A stretch of DNA of 9,520 nucleotides from NCBI GenBank assembly GCA_017560285.1, contig JAFYOG010000055.1:1-9520 (forward strand), in the 5' to 3' direction. Of the stretch, positions 1-5,481 are shown piece by piece. Source of the stretch: Clostridia bacterium (GTDB lineage: Bacteria; Bacillota; Clostridia; Oscillospirales; CAG-382). The position numbers and the translations under genes are program-made. The notes beneath the pieces were generated by a model. It searched no databases, was not told where the DNA came from, and saw only the letters and a list, made by a program, of their open reading frames with translations. Positions within the stretch are counted from its first letter, which is position 1. Every line of letters starts with the position of its first letter.

Positions 1-1163
1 TAGCCTTCGCAAATCACCTTAAGCGTCTTGCCTACGAATTTTGCATTAAAATCGTTGTGAATGCGATTTTGATAGCTCATTATAGCCACGCAACGCATTT
101 TCTTTGTGTTAGCAGAAACCTGTTTGGGCATATCGTATGCGGGAGTACCTTCCTCGCGGGAGTATTCGAATACACCAAGCCGCTCGAACTTCGTTTCTTT
201 TATAAAATTGCGTAATTCGTTAAACTGCTTTTCGGTTTCGCCGGGAAAGCCGACGATAACGGTGCTCCTGATAACCATATCGGGCACTTCTGCGCGAAGT
301 TTAGCGATTATAGTTTTTATACTTTCGGTTGTATCGCGGCGGTTCATATTTTTTAATATATCGTCATTTATATGCTGTATAGGCATATCGATATACTTAA
401 GAAGTTTATCGTTGTTCTTAAACTCGTTAATTAAACCATCGGTAATTCTGTCGGGATAACAGTAAAGAACTCTTATCCATTCTATCCCTTCTATTTCAGA
501 AAGAGCCGCGATAAGACTGTCAAGCGCATAGGTGCCGTACAAATCTTCGCCGTATCTGGTTGTGTCTTGTGCAACCAAACAAATCTCTTTTATGCCAAAG
601 GAAGCAAGATTTTCTACTTCTTCGATAATGTCGCTCATATTGCGGCTTCTGAATTTACCGCGGATATCGGGTATTACGCAGTATGTGCAACGGTTATCAC
701 ACCCCTCTGCAATTTGTACATATGCAAAATGGTCAGGAGTGGTAATGACTCTTTCGCCGCCCAACGGGGTTTCGTCTACATTTCTGAAACTGCTGTAGGA
801 ACCGCCATTGTAAGCGATTTCAACGGCTTCGCAAATATCTTCGATAGAACCGGTTCCTAAAATACAGTTAACCTCGGGAAGCTCTTTTAAAAATTCTTCC
901 TTGTAGCGCTGAGGTAAACAACCGGTTACTACAATACCCTTTAGCGAGCGGTTTTTCTTTAACCACGCTATATCTAAAATGTTATCGATTGCCTCGTTCT
1001 TTGCACTTTCTATAAAAGCACAGGTGTTTATAACGATAACGTCCGCGTCTATATCCTCGGCCACAATGTCCATACCGTTATCTACAAGCTTTGCCAGCAT
1101 AACTTCGGTATTGATTAGATTTTTAGGACATCCCAAAGACACAAATCCAACCTTGATAGGCAT
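1..1163 (-). CDS. rimO: Ribosomal protein S12 methylthiotransferase RimO (3' end outside window)
   Basis: Radical-SAM methylthiotransferase that adds a methylthio group to a conserved aspartate of ribosomal protein S12. I translated it from the ATG at 1163-1161; 387 codons are visible and the frame runs open off the left edge, so roughly the last 50 residues (most of the TRAM domain) are missing compared with the usual ~440. The N-terminal UPF0004 domain starts MPIKVGFVSLGCPKN, with cluster-binding Cys12, Cys48 and Cys82. The radical-SAM CxxxCxxC motif is Cys155, Cys159, Cys162, followed by IPDIRGKFRSR. The LGCPKN and IRGxFRSR signatures favour RimO over the tRNA enzyme MiaB. It is the third gene of the recA-recX-rimO unit, starting 6 nt after the recX stop with only a weak ribosome binding site (GTGAG, in the recX end), so coupling to recX translation is likely. 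Confidence 0.93.
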   Translation of the reverse strand, partial: MPIKVGFVSLGCPKNLINTEVMLAKLVDNGMDIVAEDIDADVIVINTCAFIESAKNEAIDNILDIAWLKKNRSLKGIVVTGCLPQRYKEEFLKELPEVNCILGTGSIEDICEAVEIAYNGGSYSSFRNVDETPLGGERVITTPDHFAYVQIAEGCDNRCTYCVIPDIRGKFRSRNMSDIIEEVENLASFGIKEICLVAQDTTRYGEDLYGTYALDSLIAALSEIEGIEWIRVLYCYPDRITDGLINEFKNNDKLLKYIDMPIQHINDDILKNMNRRDTTESIKTIIAKLRAEVPDMVIRSTVIVGFPGETEKQFNELRNFIKETKFERLGVFEYSREEGTPAYDMPKQVSANTKKMRCVAIMSYQNRIHNDFNAKFVGKTLKVICEG

Positions 1164-1169
1164 ATCTGT

Positions 1170-1784
1170 TTACTCACTTTCAAAATTTCTTAATACGTCT
1201 CCGATATCACTGCCGTTAAAACCTGCGCGTAAAGCACCGGCGTAAACCTTTCTTCTGTACTTAACGTCGTCAAGAAGAGTGATATCGTATTTTTTCTTTA
1301 TAAATTCTAAAATTCTTTCGTTTTGGTCTTCGCTTTCGTATTTTTCTAATGCATTATCTATGTCTTCCTTAGAAATTCCTCTGCGATAAAGCTCGTTACG
1401 AATTTTGTTTAGCCCCATGTTTTTAAATTCATAGAACGTTTCGGTGTATCTTTCGGCTAAACGCGAATCGTTAATATAACCGCGTTCAACCATTAATTGG
1501 GCAACGTCAAACGAAAGCTCTTTAGAAAATTTACGTGATAGTTTGTCGCGTAATTGCTTTTTCGATAAATCGCCGTAGGATAAATAATCAAATGCCTTCT
1601 TTATGCATAAAAGGCGTTGCGATGCCTCGTTTAAAGCAATAACCGTATATTCGTCGGCAGTATCGTTTTCGATAATCCCTAAGGTTTCTAAATCGCGTGT
1701 TGTAATATGATAAATTTCGTCGTTACAATATACAACAGCTTCGTTACTGCCTTCGTTGCGGTGTATTTTCGATATATTATACAT
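1170..1784 (-). CDS. recX: RecX, regulator of RecA
   Basis: Cytoplasmic RecX-family protein that binds in the groove of the RecA filament and modulates its recombinase and coprotease activity. The 204-residue length fits Firmicute RecX. The N-terminal ~65 residues form a variable beta-rich segment (YCNDEIYHITTRDL). The helical RecX repeats follow from about residue 70: the first reads like the family pattern (A-x-x-YLSYGDLSKKQLRDKLSRK), the second contains VERGYINDSRLAERY with the family-typical GY-[IL]-[ND]D-x-x-[FL]A signature, and the third follows LNKIRNELYRRGIS. The ATG lies 3 nt after the recA stop codon, and its only ribosome binding site (GAAGAG) is inside the recA coding end, so expression should be coupled to recA. 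Identification rests on these patterns plus position next to recA. Confidence 0.92.
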   Translation of the reverse strand: MYNISKIHRNEGSNEAVVYCNDEIYHITTRDLETLGIIENDTADEYTVIALNEASQRLLCIKKAFDYLSYGDLSKKQLRDKLSRKFSKELSFDVAQLMVERGYINDSRLAERYTETFYEFKNMGLNKIRNELYRRGISKEDIDNALEKYESEDQNERILEFIKKKYDITLLDDVKYRRKVYAGALRAGFNGSDIGDVLRNFESE

Positions 1785-1787
1785 CGT

Positions 1788-2846
1788 TTACTCTTCGTCA
1801 AACAGCTCTTCCGCACTGATAGTATCTGTATATTCCACAGGGGCGTTGCCGGTGTAGTGCGCAAGTATCTTTTCGGAAAGCTCTGCAGACAAAGCTTCGT
1901 CCTCTTCCAATAAAGCGCGAACCTTATCCTTGCCCTGACCAAGCTTTTCGCCGTTGTAAGATAACCAAGATCCGCTCTTATCTATAACTCCGCAATTAAT
2001 GCCGAGCTCTATAATTTCGCTTTCTTTAGAAATACCCTTGCCGTATATGATATCAAATTCAGCTGTTTTAAAGGGAGGCGCAACCTTGTTCTTTACAACC
2101 TTTACCTTTACGTGGTTACCAATAATTTCGCTGCCGCTCTTAAGCTGTTCGGATTTGCGAACGTCTAAACGAACAGATGCGTAAAACTTTAATGCTCTGC
2201 CGCCGGTGGTTGTTTCGGGGTTGCCGTACATAACGCCGACCTTTTCGCGCAATTGGTTAATAAAAATAACTATACAACTTGATTTTGCTATAGCACCGGA
2301 AAGCTTTCTTAATGCTTGCGACATCAAGCGAGCATGCAAGCCAACGTGAGAATCGCCCATATCACCATCGATTTCGTTCTTAGGTACCAAAGCCGCAACA
2401 GAGTCTACAACAACAACCTCTACTGCGCCGGAACGAACTAAAGCCTCGGTGATTTCCAATGCTTGTTCGCCATAATCGGGCTGAGATACCAACAAAGAAT
2501 CGGTGTCTACGCCCAATGCGTGAGCATAAACAGGGTCTAACGCGTGTTCAGCATCGATAAAAGCTGCTTCACCGCCGGTTTTTTGTACCTCTGCGATTAT
2601 ATGCAAAGCAAGTGTGGTTTTACCCGAAGATTCGGGACCGTATATTTCAATAATTCTTCCCTTGGGAACGCCGCCTATACCAAGAGCAACGTCCAATGAT
2701 AAAGAGCCTGTGGGTACACTCTTAACTTCCATTCCTGCATTCTTACCAAGACGCATAATAGAACCCTTGCCGCATTGCTTTTCAATTTGAGCAAGTGCGG
2801 TTTCCAATGCTAACTGTTTGCTGTCCTTTGTATCTTTAACTGCCAT
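1788..2846 (-). CDS. recA: Recombinase RecA
   Basis: ATP-dependent strand-exchange protein and SOS coprotease that triggers LexA self-cleavage. The 352 residues match the family length. Visible motifs: Walker A GPESSGKTT (residues 70-78), Walker B VVVVDSVAALVP (144-155), and the L2 DNA-binding loop beginning NQLREKVGVMYGNPETTTGG (197 onward). The acidic C-terminal tail EELFDEE ends the protein. The start is set at the ATG at 2846 (MAVKDTKDSK) because GGAGGA at 2856-2851 sits 4 nt upstream; an in-frame upstream ATG at 2888 lies upstream of the predicted transcription start and cannot be used from this promoter. It is the first gene of recA-recX-rimO, controlled by an adjacent SOS box. There is no intein or internal interruption. 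Confidence 0.99.
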   Translation of the reverse strand: MAVKDTKDSKQLALETALAQIEKQCGKGSIMRLGKNAGMEVKSVPTGSLSLDVALGIGGVPKGRIIEIYGPESSGKTTLALHIIAEVQKTGGEAAFIDAEHALDPVYAHALGVDTDSLLVSQPDYGEQALEITEALVRSGAVEVVVVDSVAALVPKNEIDGDMGDSHVGLHARLMSQALRKLSGAIAKSSCIVIFINQLREKVGVMYGNPETTTGGRALKFYASVRLDVRKSEQLKSGSEIIGNHVKVKVVKNKVAPPFKTAEFDIIYGKGISKESEIIELGINCGVIDKSGSWLSYNGEKLGQGKDKVRALLEEDEALSAELSEKILAHYTGNAPVEYTDTISAEELFDEE

Positions 2847-2859
2847 AATTTCCTCCATA

Positions 2860-2873
2860 CGAACTTTTGTTCC
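2860..2873 (-). promoter_or_regulatory. SOS box (LexA/DinR operator) of recA
   Basis: The 14 bases read CGAACTTTTGTTCC on the plus strand, matching the Gram-positive SOS box pattern CGAAC-N4-GTTC/G. The GAAC and GTTC half-sites form a perfect inverted repeat around four T/A bases. It covers the predicted transcription start and lies 4 nt upstream of the recA Shine-Dalgarno, so bound LexA would block initiation or early elongation. No second GAAC-N4-GTTC site was seen in the other intergenic regions. Confidence 0.88.
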
Positions 2874-2878
2874 ACTAT

Positions 2879-2907
2879 AGAATATCATAAACTTATTAAT
2901 ATGTCAA
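2879..2907 (-). promoter_or_regulatory. Sigma-A promoter of recA-recX-rimO
   Basis: On the minus strand a perfect -35 TTGACA (2907-2902) is followed by exactly 17 nt and a -10 TATTCT (2884-2879), five of six matching TATAAT. The predicted transcription start near 2872 falls inside the SOS box, giving a leader of about 25 nt before the recA start. Confidence 0.88.
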
Positions 2908-3053
2908 TTGATTTCTTATTAAAATAGACGGCAACGACAAGTTTATATATTTTTTTCCAAAATATCAAAAAAACTTTTACAGTTTTGGTTAATTAGTCAA
3001 TATACAAAACAAAACTTTTAATATAGAATGGTATGCGGATATAAAACTTGTTT
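2908..3053. other. AT-rich divergent intergenic region between recA and prs
   Basis: This very AT-rich stretch must contain the promoter for the rightward PRPP synthetase gene, but I could not find a convincing TTGACA/TATAAT pair: possible -10 elements (TAATAT at 3019-3024, TATAAA at 3040-3045) lack a good -35 at the right distance. It contains a small imperfect hairpin (AAAACT at 2970-2975 against AGTTTT at 2981-2986) and two copies of the 10-mer AAAACTTTTA (2970-2979 and 3011-3020), which also occurs once in the rpsF leader. Confidence 0.5.
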
Positions 3054-3066
3054 AAGGAGTCTACTT

Positions 3067-4179
3067 ATGGCACAGAATTTGAATCACGGAAAAATGGGTC
3101 TGATCGTAATGAAGAGCTGCAAGCAGCTTGGCACCGAAGTCGATCAGTTTATCCGTCAGTTAAGAAACGAAGATGGCGACGAAAGCTATATTATTCCTAT
3201 CGAGGAAGTTAGATTTAACAACGGCGAAGGCAAAGTTAAGATTTGCGATTCCGTTCGCGGCAGAGATATCTATATTCTTTGCGATATCGGTAACTACAGC
3301 TGCACTTACAATATGTGCGGTTTCGAAAATCACATGAGCCCTGATGATCATTTTCGTGATATCAAACGTGTATTATCCGCTATCGGCGGTAAAGCAAGCC
3401 GCATTACCGTTTTAATGCCCCTGCTCTATTCTTCTCGTCAGCACAAGAGAAAAGGTAGAGAATCCTTGGACTGTGCACAGGCATTGGAAGAACTTCAATA
3501 TCTTGGCGTTGATTGCGTTTTGACCTTCGACGCACACGATTCCACCATTTATAACGCTATCCCCGGTACTTCTTTCGAAAATATTTATCCTACATATTCC
3601 ATGCTCAAGCGCTTTATTCAGAACGAAGGCGACGATATCTTTAAGGATAATATGACTGTTATCAGCCCCGATACAGGCGCTATGGACAGAGCTATTTATT
3701 ATGCAAACGTTCTTGGCCTTGACGTTGGTATGTTCTATAAGAGAAGAGACCATTCCAGAATAGTTAACGGTAAGAACCCCATCGTTCAGCACGAATACAT
3801 CGGCGGCTCTTTGGAAGGCAAGAGAGTTCTTATTATCGACGATATGATCGCTTCCGGCGAATCTGTTATCGACGTAATTAACGAAATTCAAAAGCAAAAC
3901 GTTAGCGACGTATATGCCGCAGTTTCCTTTGCATTCTTTACTGCCGGTCTCGAAAAGTTCGATAAGCTTTACGAAGAAGGCAAGCTTAAGAAGCTTTATT
4001 CTACCAACTTAACCTATGCTACTCCCGAACTGTTGGAACGCCCTTGGTTCGTACAGGTAGATATGTCCAAGTTTATTGCTAAGATTCTTTGCACTTTAAA
4101 TAATGACGAATCCATTTCTCCGCTTCTTGACAGTGCGGCAAGAATCCGTCGTTTGTTAAAGAGATACAACCAAGGCTGA
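3067..4179 (+). CDS. prs: Ribose-phosphate pyrophosphokinase (PRPP synthetase), divergent long form
   Basis: Transfers pyrophosphate from ATP to ribose 5-phosphate to make PRPP for purine, pyrimidine, histidine, tryptophan and NAD synthesis. The start at 3067 (MAQNLNHGKM) is chosen for AAGGAG at 3054-3059, 7 nt upstream; an in-frame ATG at 3028 has no comparable site. The protein is 370 residues against about 315 for classical Prs. Family landmarks are present in altered form: YSSRQHKR (121-128) for the ATP loop, FDAHD (154-158) for the usual D-L-H-A, FENIYP (170-175) for FDNLYA, SPDTGAMDRA (200-209) for SPDAGGAKRA, FYKRRD (223-228), and the PRPP-binding loop VLIIDDMIASGESV (254-267), where classical enzymes have VDDMIDTAGT. 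The two-phosphoribosyltransferase-fold layout and the ribose-phosphate loop with two aspartates support a real synthetase rather than a salvage transferase. It stands alone between recA and rpsF. Confidence 0.87.
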   Translation: MAQNLNHGKMGLIVMKSCKQLGTEVDQFIRQLRNEDGDESYIIPIEEVRFNNGEGKVKICDSVRGRDIYILCDIGNYSCTYNMCGFENHMSPDDHFRDIKRVLSAIGGKASRITVLMPLLYSSRQHKRKGRESLDCAQALEELQYLGVDCVLTFDAHDSTIYNAIPGTSFENIYPTYSMLKRFIQNEGDDIFKDNMTVISPDTGAMDRAIYYANVLGLDVGMFYKRRDHSRIVNGKNPIVQHEYIGGSLEGKRVLIIDDMIASGESVIDVINEIQKQNVSDVYAAVSFAFFTAGLEKFDKLYEEGKLKKLYSTNLTYATPELLERPWFVQVDMSKFIAKILCTLNNDESISPLLDSAARIRRLLKRYNQG

Positions 4180-4203
4180 TATCCCCGTAACACAGTGTAA
4201 ATT

Positions 4204-4235
4204 ACAAAAAAGTGTTGACATAATTACTTTTTTGT
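4204..4235. repeat. Perfect inverted repeat enclosing the rpsF -35 box
   Basis: ACAAAAAAGT (4204-4213) and ACTTTTTTGT (4226-4235) are exact reverse complements, separated by 12 nt that contain TTGACA. The right arm occupies most of the promoter spacer, ending 2 nt before the -10 box. This is the geometry of an operator. Alternatively, since it is the only hairpin-capable sequence after prs (stop 4179), it may act as a weak, A/U-rich terminator for prs; the lack of a GC-rich stem argues against a strong one. Confidence 0.5.
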
Positions 4236-4243
4236 GATATAAT
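4215..4243 (+). promoter_or_regulatory. Consensus extended -10 promoter of rpsF-ssb-rpsR
   Basis: TTGACA (4215-4220), 17 nt, TATAAT (4238-4243): both hexamers match the sigma-A consensus exactly, and TG at 4235-4236 gives an extended -10 (TGATATAAT). The predicted start is near 4250, leaving a leader of about 68 nt. This is the strength expected of a ribosomal protein operon. Confidence 0.93.
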
Positions 4244-4254
4244 GCATTAGATAT

Positions 4255-4311
4255 GAAAACTTTTAGTTTTCTCCTTGCCCCGTTTATGCGGGGTCAAAGT
4301 CCAAAAGGAGG
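4255..4311 (+). promoter_or_regulatory. Structured rpsF mRNA leader, candidate S6:S18 autoregulatory element
   Basis: Three potential pairings are visible. GAAAAC (4255-4260) pairs with GTTTTC (4266-4271) around a TTTTA loop. CCCCG (4278-4282) pairs with CGGGG (4289-4293) around TTTATG. CTCCTT (4271-4276) is the exact complement of AAGGAG (4305-4310), the core of the rpsF ribosome binding site, so a longer stem can enclose the CCCCG hairpin and hide the binding site. Many bacterial rpsF leaders carry an RNA that binds the S6:S18 protein pair and represses the operon; position, RBS sequestration and presence of both rpsF and rpsR in the operon fit that. I could not align it to the published consensus, so the assignment is inferred. 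Confidence 0.5.
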
Positions 4312-4317
4312 TGTAGA

Positions 4318-4605
4318 ATGATGAATAAGTACGAAACAATCTTTGTTGTTAACAACACTATCGGCGAAGAAGCTACCAAGGCTCTCGTTGAAAAGTTCAC
4401 ATCGCTTATCGGCTCCAACGCTGAAGTCGAAAAGATCGATGAATGGGGCAACAGAAGATTCGCGTACCCCATCGAAGATCTTACTGAAGGTTACTATGTT
4501 CTTGTTAAATTCGCATCGAACCCCGAGTTCCCTGCTGAATTGGACAGAATTTATAACATTACCGACGGTATTCTTCGTTCTCTCATCGTTAAATGCGAAC
4601 AGTAA
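4318..4605 (+). CDS. rpsF: 30S ribosomal protein S6
   Basis: S6 binds the central domain of 16S rRNA as a heterodimer with S18 in the platform of the small subunit. The 95 residues cover the whole ferredoxin-like S6 fold: MNKYETIFVV at the start, DEWGNRRFAYPIEDLTEGYY in the middle (the family pattern W-G-x-R-x-[LF]-AY-x-I), and YNITDGILRSLIVK near the end. Two ATGs are adjacent (4318 and 4321). AGGAGG at 4306-4311 is 6 nt from the first and 9 nt from the second; most S6 proteins begin with a single Met before the x-KYE motif, so 4321 is a real alternative that shortens the protein by one residue. It is the first gene of the operon with ssb and rpsR. Confidence 0.97.
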   Translation: MMNKYETIFVVNNTIGEEATKALVEKFTSLIGSNAEVEKIDEWGNRRFAYPIEDLTEGYYVLVKFASNPEFPAELDRIYNITDGILRSLIVKCEQ

Positions 4606-4642
4606 TTAACGATATCATCTGCTGAAAAGTGAGGTAACAAAA

Positions 4643-5080
4643 ATGGCATTCAACAGAGTAATTATGATTGGTAATTTGGTTGCTGATCCTGAACTTAAAA
4701 CTACTCCGAGCGGCGTTTCTGTAATCAGATTCAGCATCGCTGTTAACAGAAGATTTACTCGTTCCGGCGAGCAGGCACAGACCGATTTCTTTAATGTTGT
4801 TGCATGGAGACAAACTGCAGAGTTCGTTTCTCGCTTCTTTACAAAGGGCAAGCCCATACTTGTATCGGGTCAGCTTCAAAACAGCAATTGGACAGATAAT
4901 AATGGTGTTAAGCACTATTCTGTAGAAATTGTTGCCGATGAGGTTTCTTTTGTTGAGCGTAAATCCGAGGGCGGCGCTCCTATGCAATCCATGTCTCAGA
5001 ATAACGTTCCTACTTACGGCACACCTACGGCAGATTCGGGCTTCGAGGATCTTTCCGCCGACGACGAATTGCCCTTCTAA
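4643..5080 (+). CDS. ssb: Single-stranded DNA-binding protein SSB
   Basis: Tetrameric SSB that coats single-stranded DNA in replication, recombination and repair and recruits partner proteins through its C-terminal tip. The 145 residues have an OB-fold over about residues 1-105, starting FNRVIMIGNLVADPELK with the family motifs VIRFSIAVNR, TDFFNVVAWR, KGKPILVSGQLQ and YSVEIVADEVSFVE. A short, low-complexity Ser/Asn/Gly/Pro linker follows, then the acidic tip DDELPF that binds RecO, PriA and other partners. It starts 37 nt after rpsF with a modest binding site (GAGG at 4631-4634, 8 nt before the ATG). Placement between rpsF and rpsR is the classical Firmicute arrangement; whether SSB also has its own promoter cannot be told here, and no SOS box is seen upstream. 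Confidence 0.98.
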   Translation: MAFNRVIMIGNLVADPELKTTPSGVSVIRFSIAVNRRFTRSGEQAQTDFFNVVAWRQTAEFVSRFFTKGKPILVSGQLQNSNWTDNNGVKHYSVEIVADEVSFVERKSEGGAPMQSMSQNNVPTYGTPTADSGFEDLSADDELPF

Positions 5081-5102
5081 TTAAACTTTAAGGAGGATTA
5101 TC

Positions 5103-5426
5103 ATGGATAACGAACAGATTGTTGCTACCGAAGAAGCTGTTGCAGAACAGAATTCTGAGGTTAGAGAAAACAGAGAACCCCGCGAACAGCGTGGCGATAG
5201 AGCTTCTTTCCGTAACAAGAGAAGAAAGAAGGTTTGCGCTTTCTGTGCAGACAAGATCGATTATATCGACTATAAGGATGTAAATCGTTTCAAGAAGAAC
5301 CTTTCCGAACGTGCAAAGATTCTTCCTCGCAGAGTTACCGGTACTTGCGCTCGTCACCAGAGACAGCTTACCATCGCTGTTAAGAGAGCAAGACACCTTG
5401 CACTTATCCCTTACATTACCGACTAA
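5103..5426 (+). CDS. rpsR: 30S ribosomal protein S18, zinc-type with N-terminal extension
   Basis: S18 forms a dimer with S6 in the 30S platform. The 107-residue protein has a typical S18 core from about residue 36 (RNKRRKKVCAFC), then IDYKDVNRFKKNLSERAKILPRRVTGTC and KRARHLALIPY. Two cysteine-containing pairs, Cys45-x2-Cys48 and Cys82-x2-His85, look like a complete zinc site, so this is the C+ form; as I recall it, the Bacillus subtilis version lacks these cysteines. The first ~35 residues are an acidic and glutamine-rich, likely disordered, extension not seen in short S18 proteins. AAGGAGG at 5090-5096 precedes the ATG by 6 nt. The gene ends in tandem TAA TAA and is followed by a terminator. 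Confidence 0.97.
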   Translation: MDNEQIVATEEAVAEQNSEVRENREPREQRGDRASFRNKRRKKVCAFCADKIDYIDYKDVNRFKKNLSERAKILPRRVTGTCARHQRQLTIAVKRARHLALIPYITD

Positions 5427-5437
5427 TAAAGTCATTT

Positions 5438-5472
5438 ACAGGCGTCCGATTATTCGGTACGCCTGTTTTTTT
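5438..5472 (+). terminator. Intrinsic terminator of rpsF-ssb-rpsR
   Basis: ACAGGCGT (5438-5445) pairs with ACGCCTGT (5459-5466), continued by CCGA (5446-5449) with TCGG (5454-5457) around a TTAT loop and one bulged T. Seven T residues (5466-5472) follow directly. The stem starts 11 nt after the rpsR stop. The next gene's weak binding site (AGGTG at 5473-5477) begins right after the T-tract, so this hairpin may also limit read-through into that gene. Confidence 0.93.
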
Positions 5473-5481
5473 AGGTGTATT

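Noticed and set aside
106..1245. Several plus-strand open frames of 88-117 codons in the first 1.2 kb
   Set aside because: All are antisense to rimO, whose reading frame is continuous with all expected cysteine motifs; the plus-strand frames show no family motif.
2847..2888. Longer RecA from an in-frame ATG at 2888
   Set aside because: That codon lies within the promoter region, upstream of the predicted transcription start, and the extra residues are not RecA-like; the ATG at 2846 has an ideal GGAGGA.
3028..3066. Longer PRPP synthetase from ATG at 3028
   Set aside because: No Shine-Dalgarno precedes it, whereas AAGGAG at 3054-3059 points to the ATG at 3067.
3412..3897. 161-codon open frame on the minus strand within prs
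   Set aside because: It lies wholly antisense to a well-supported gene, has no ribosome binding site or recognisable motif, and arises from the codon bias of the plus-strand gene.
4589..4987. 132-codon open frame on the minus strand across rpsF/ssb
   Set aside because: Antisense shadow of ssb, no family resemblance, no promoter or Shine-Dalgarno.
5311..5481. Longer QueG-like protein starting inside rpsR
   Set aside because: The extension is an out-of-frame reading of rpsR and the terminator; the QueG-like homology starts only at 5482.
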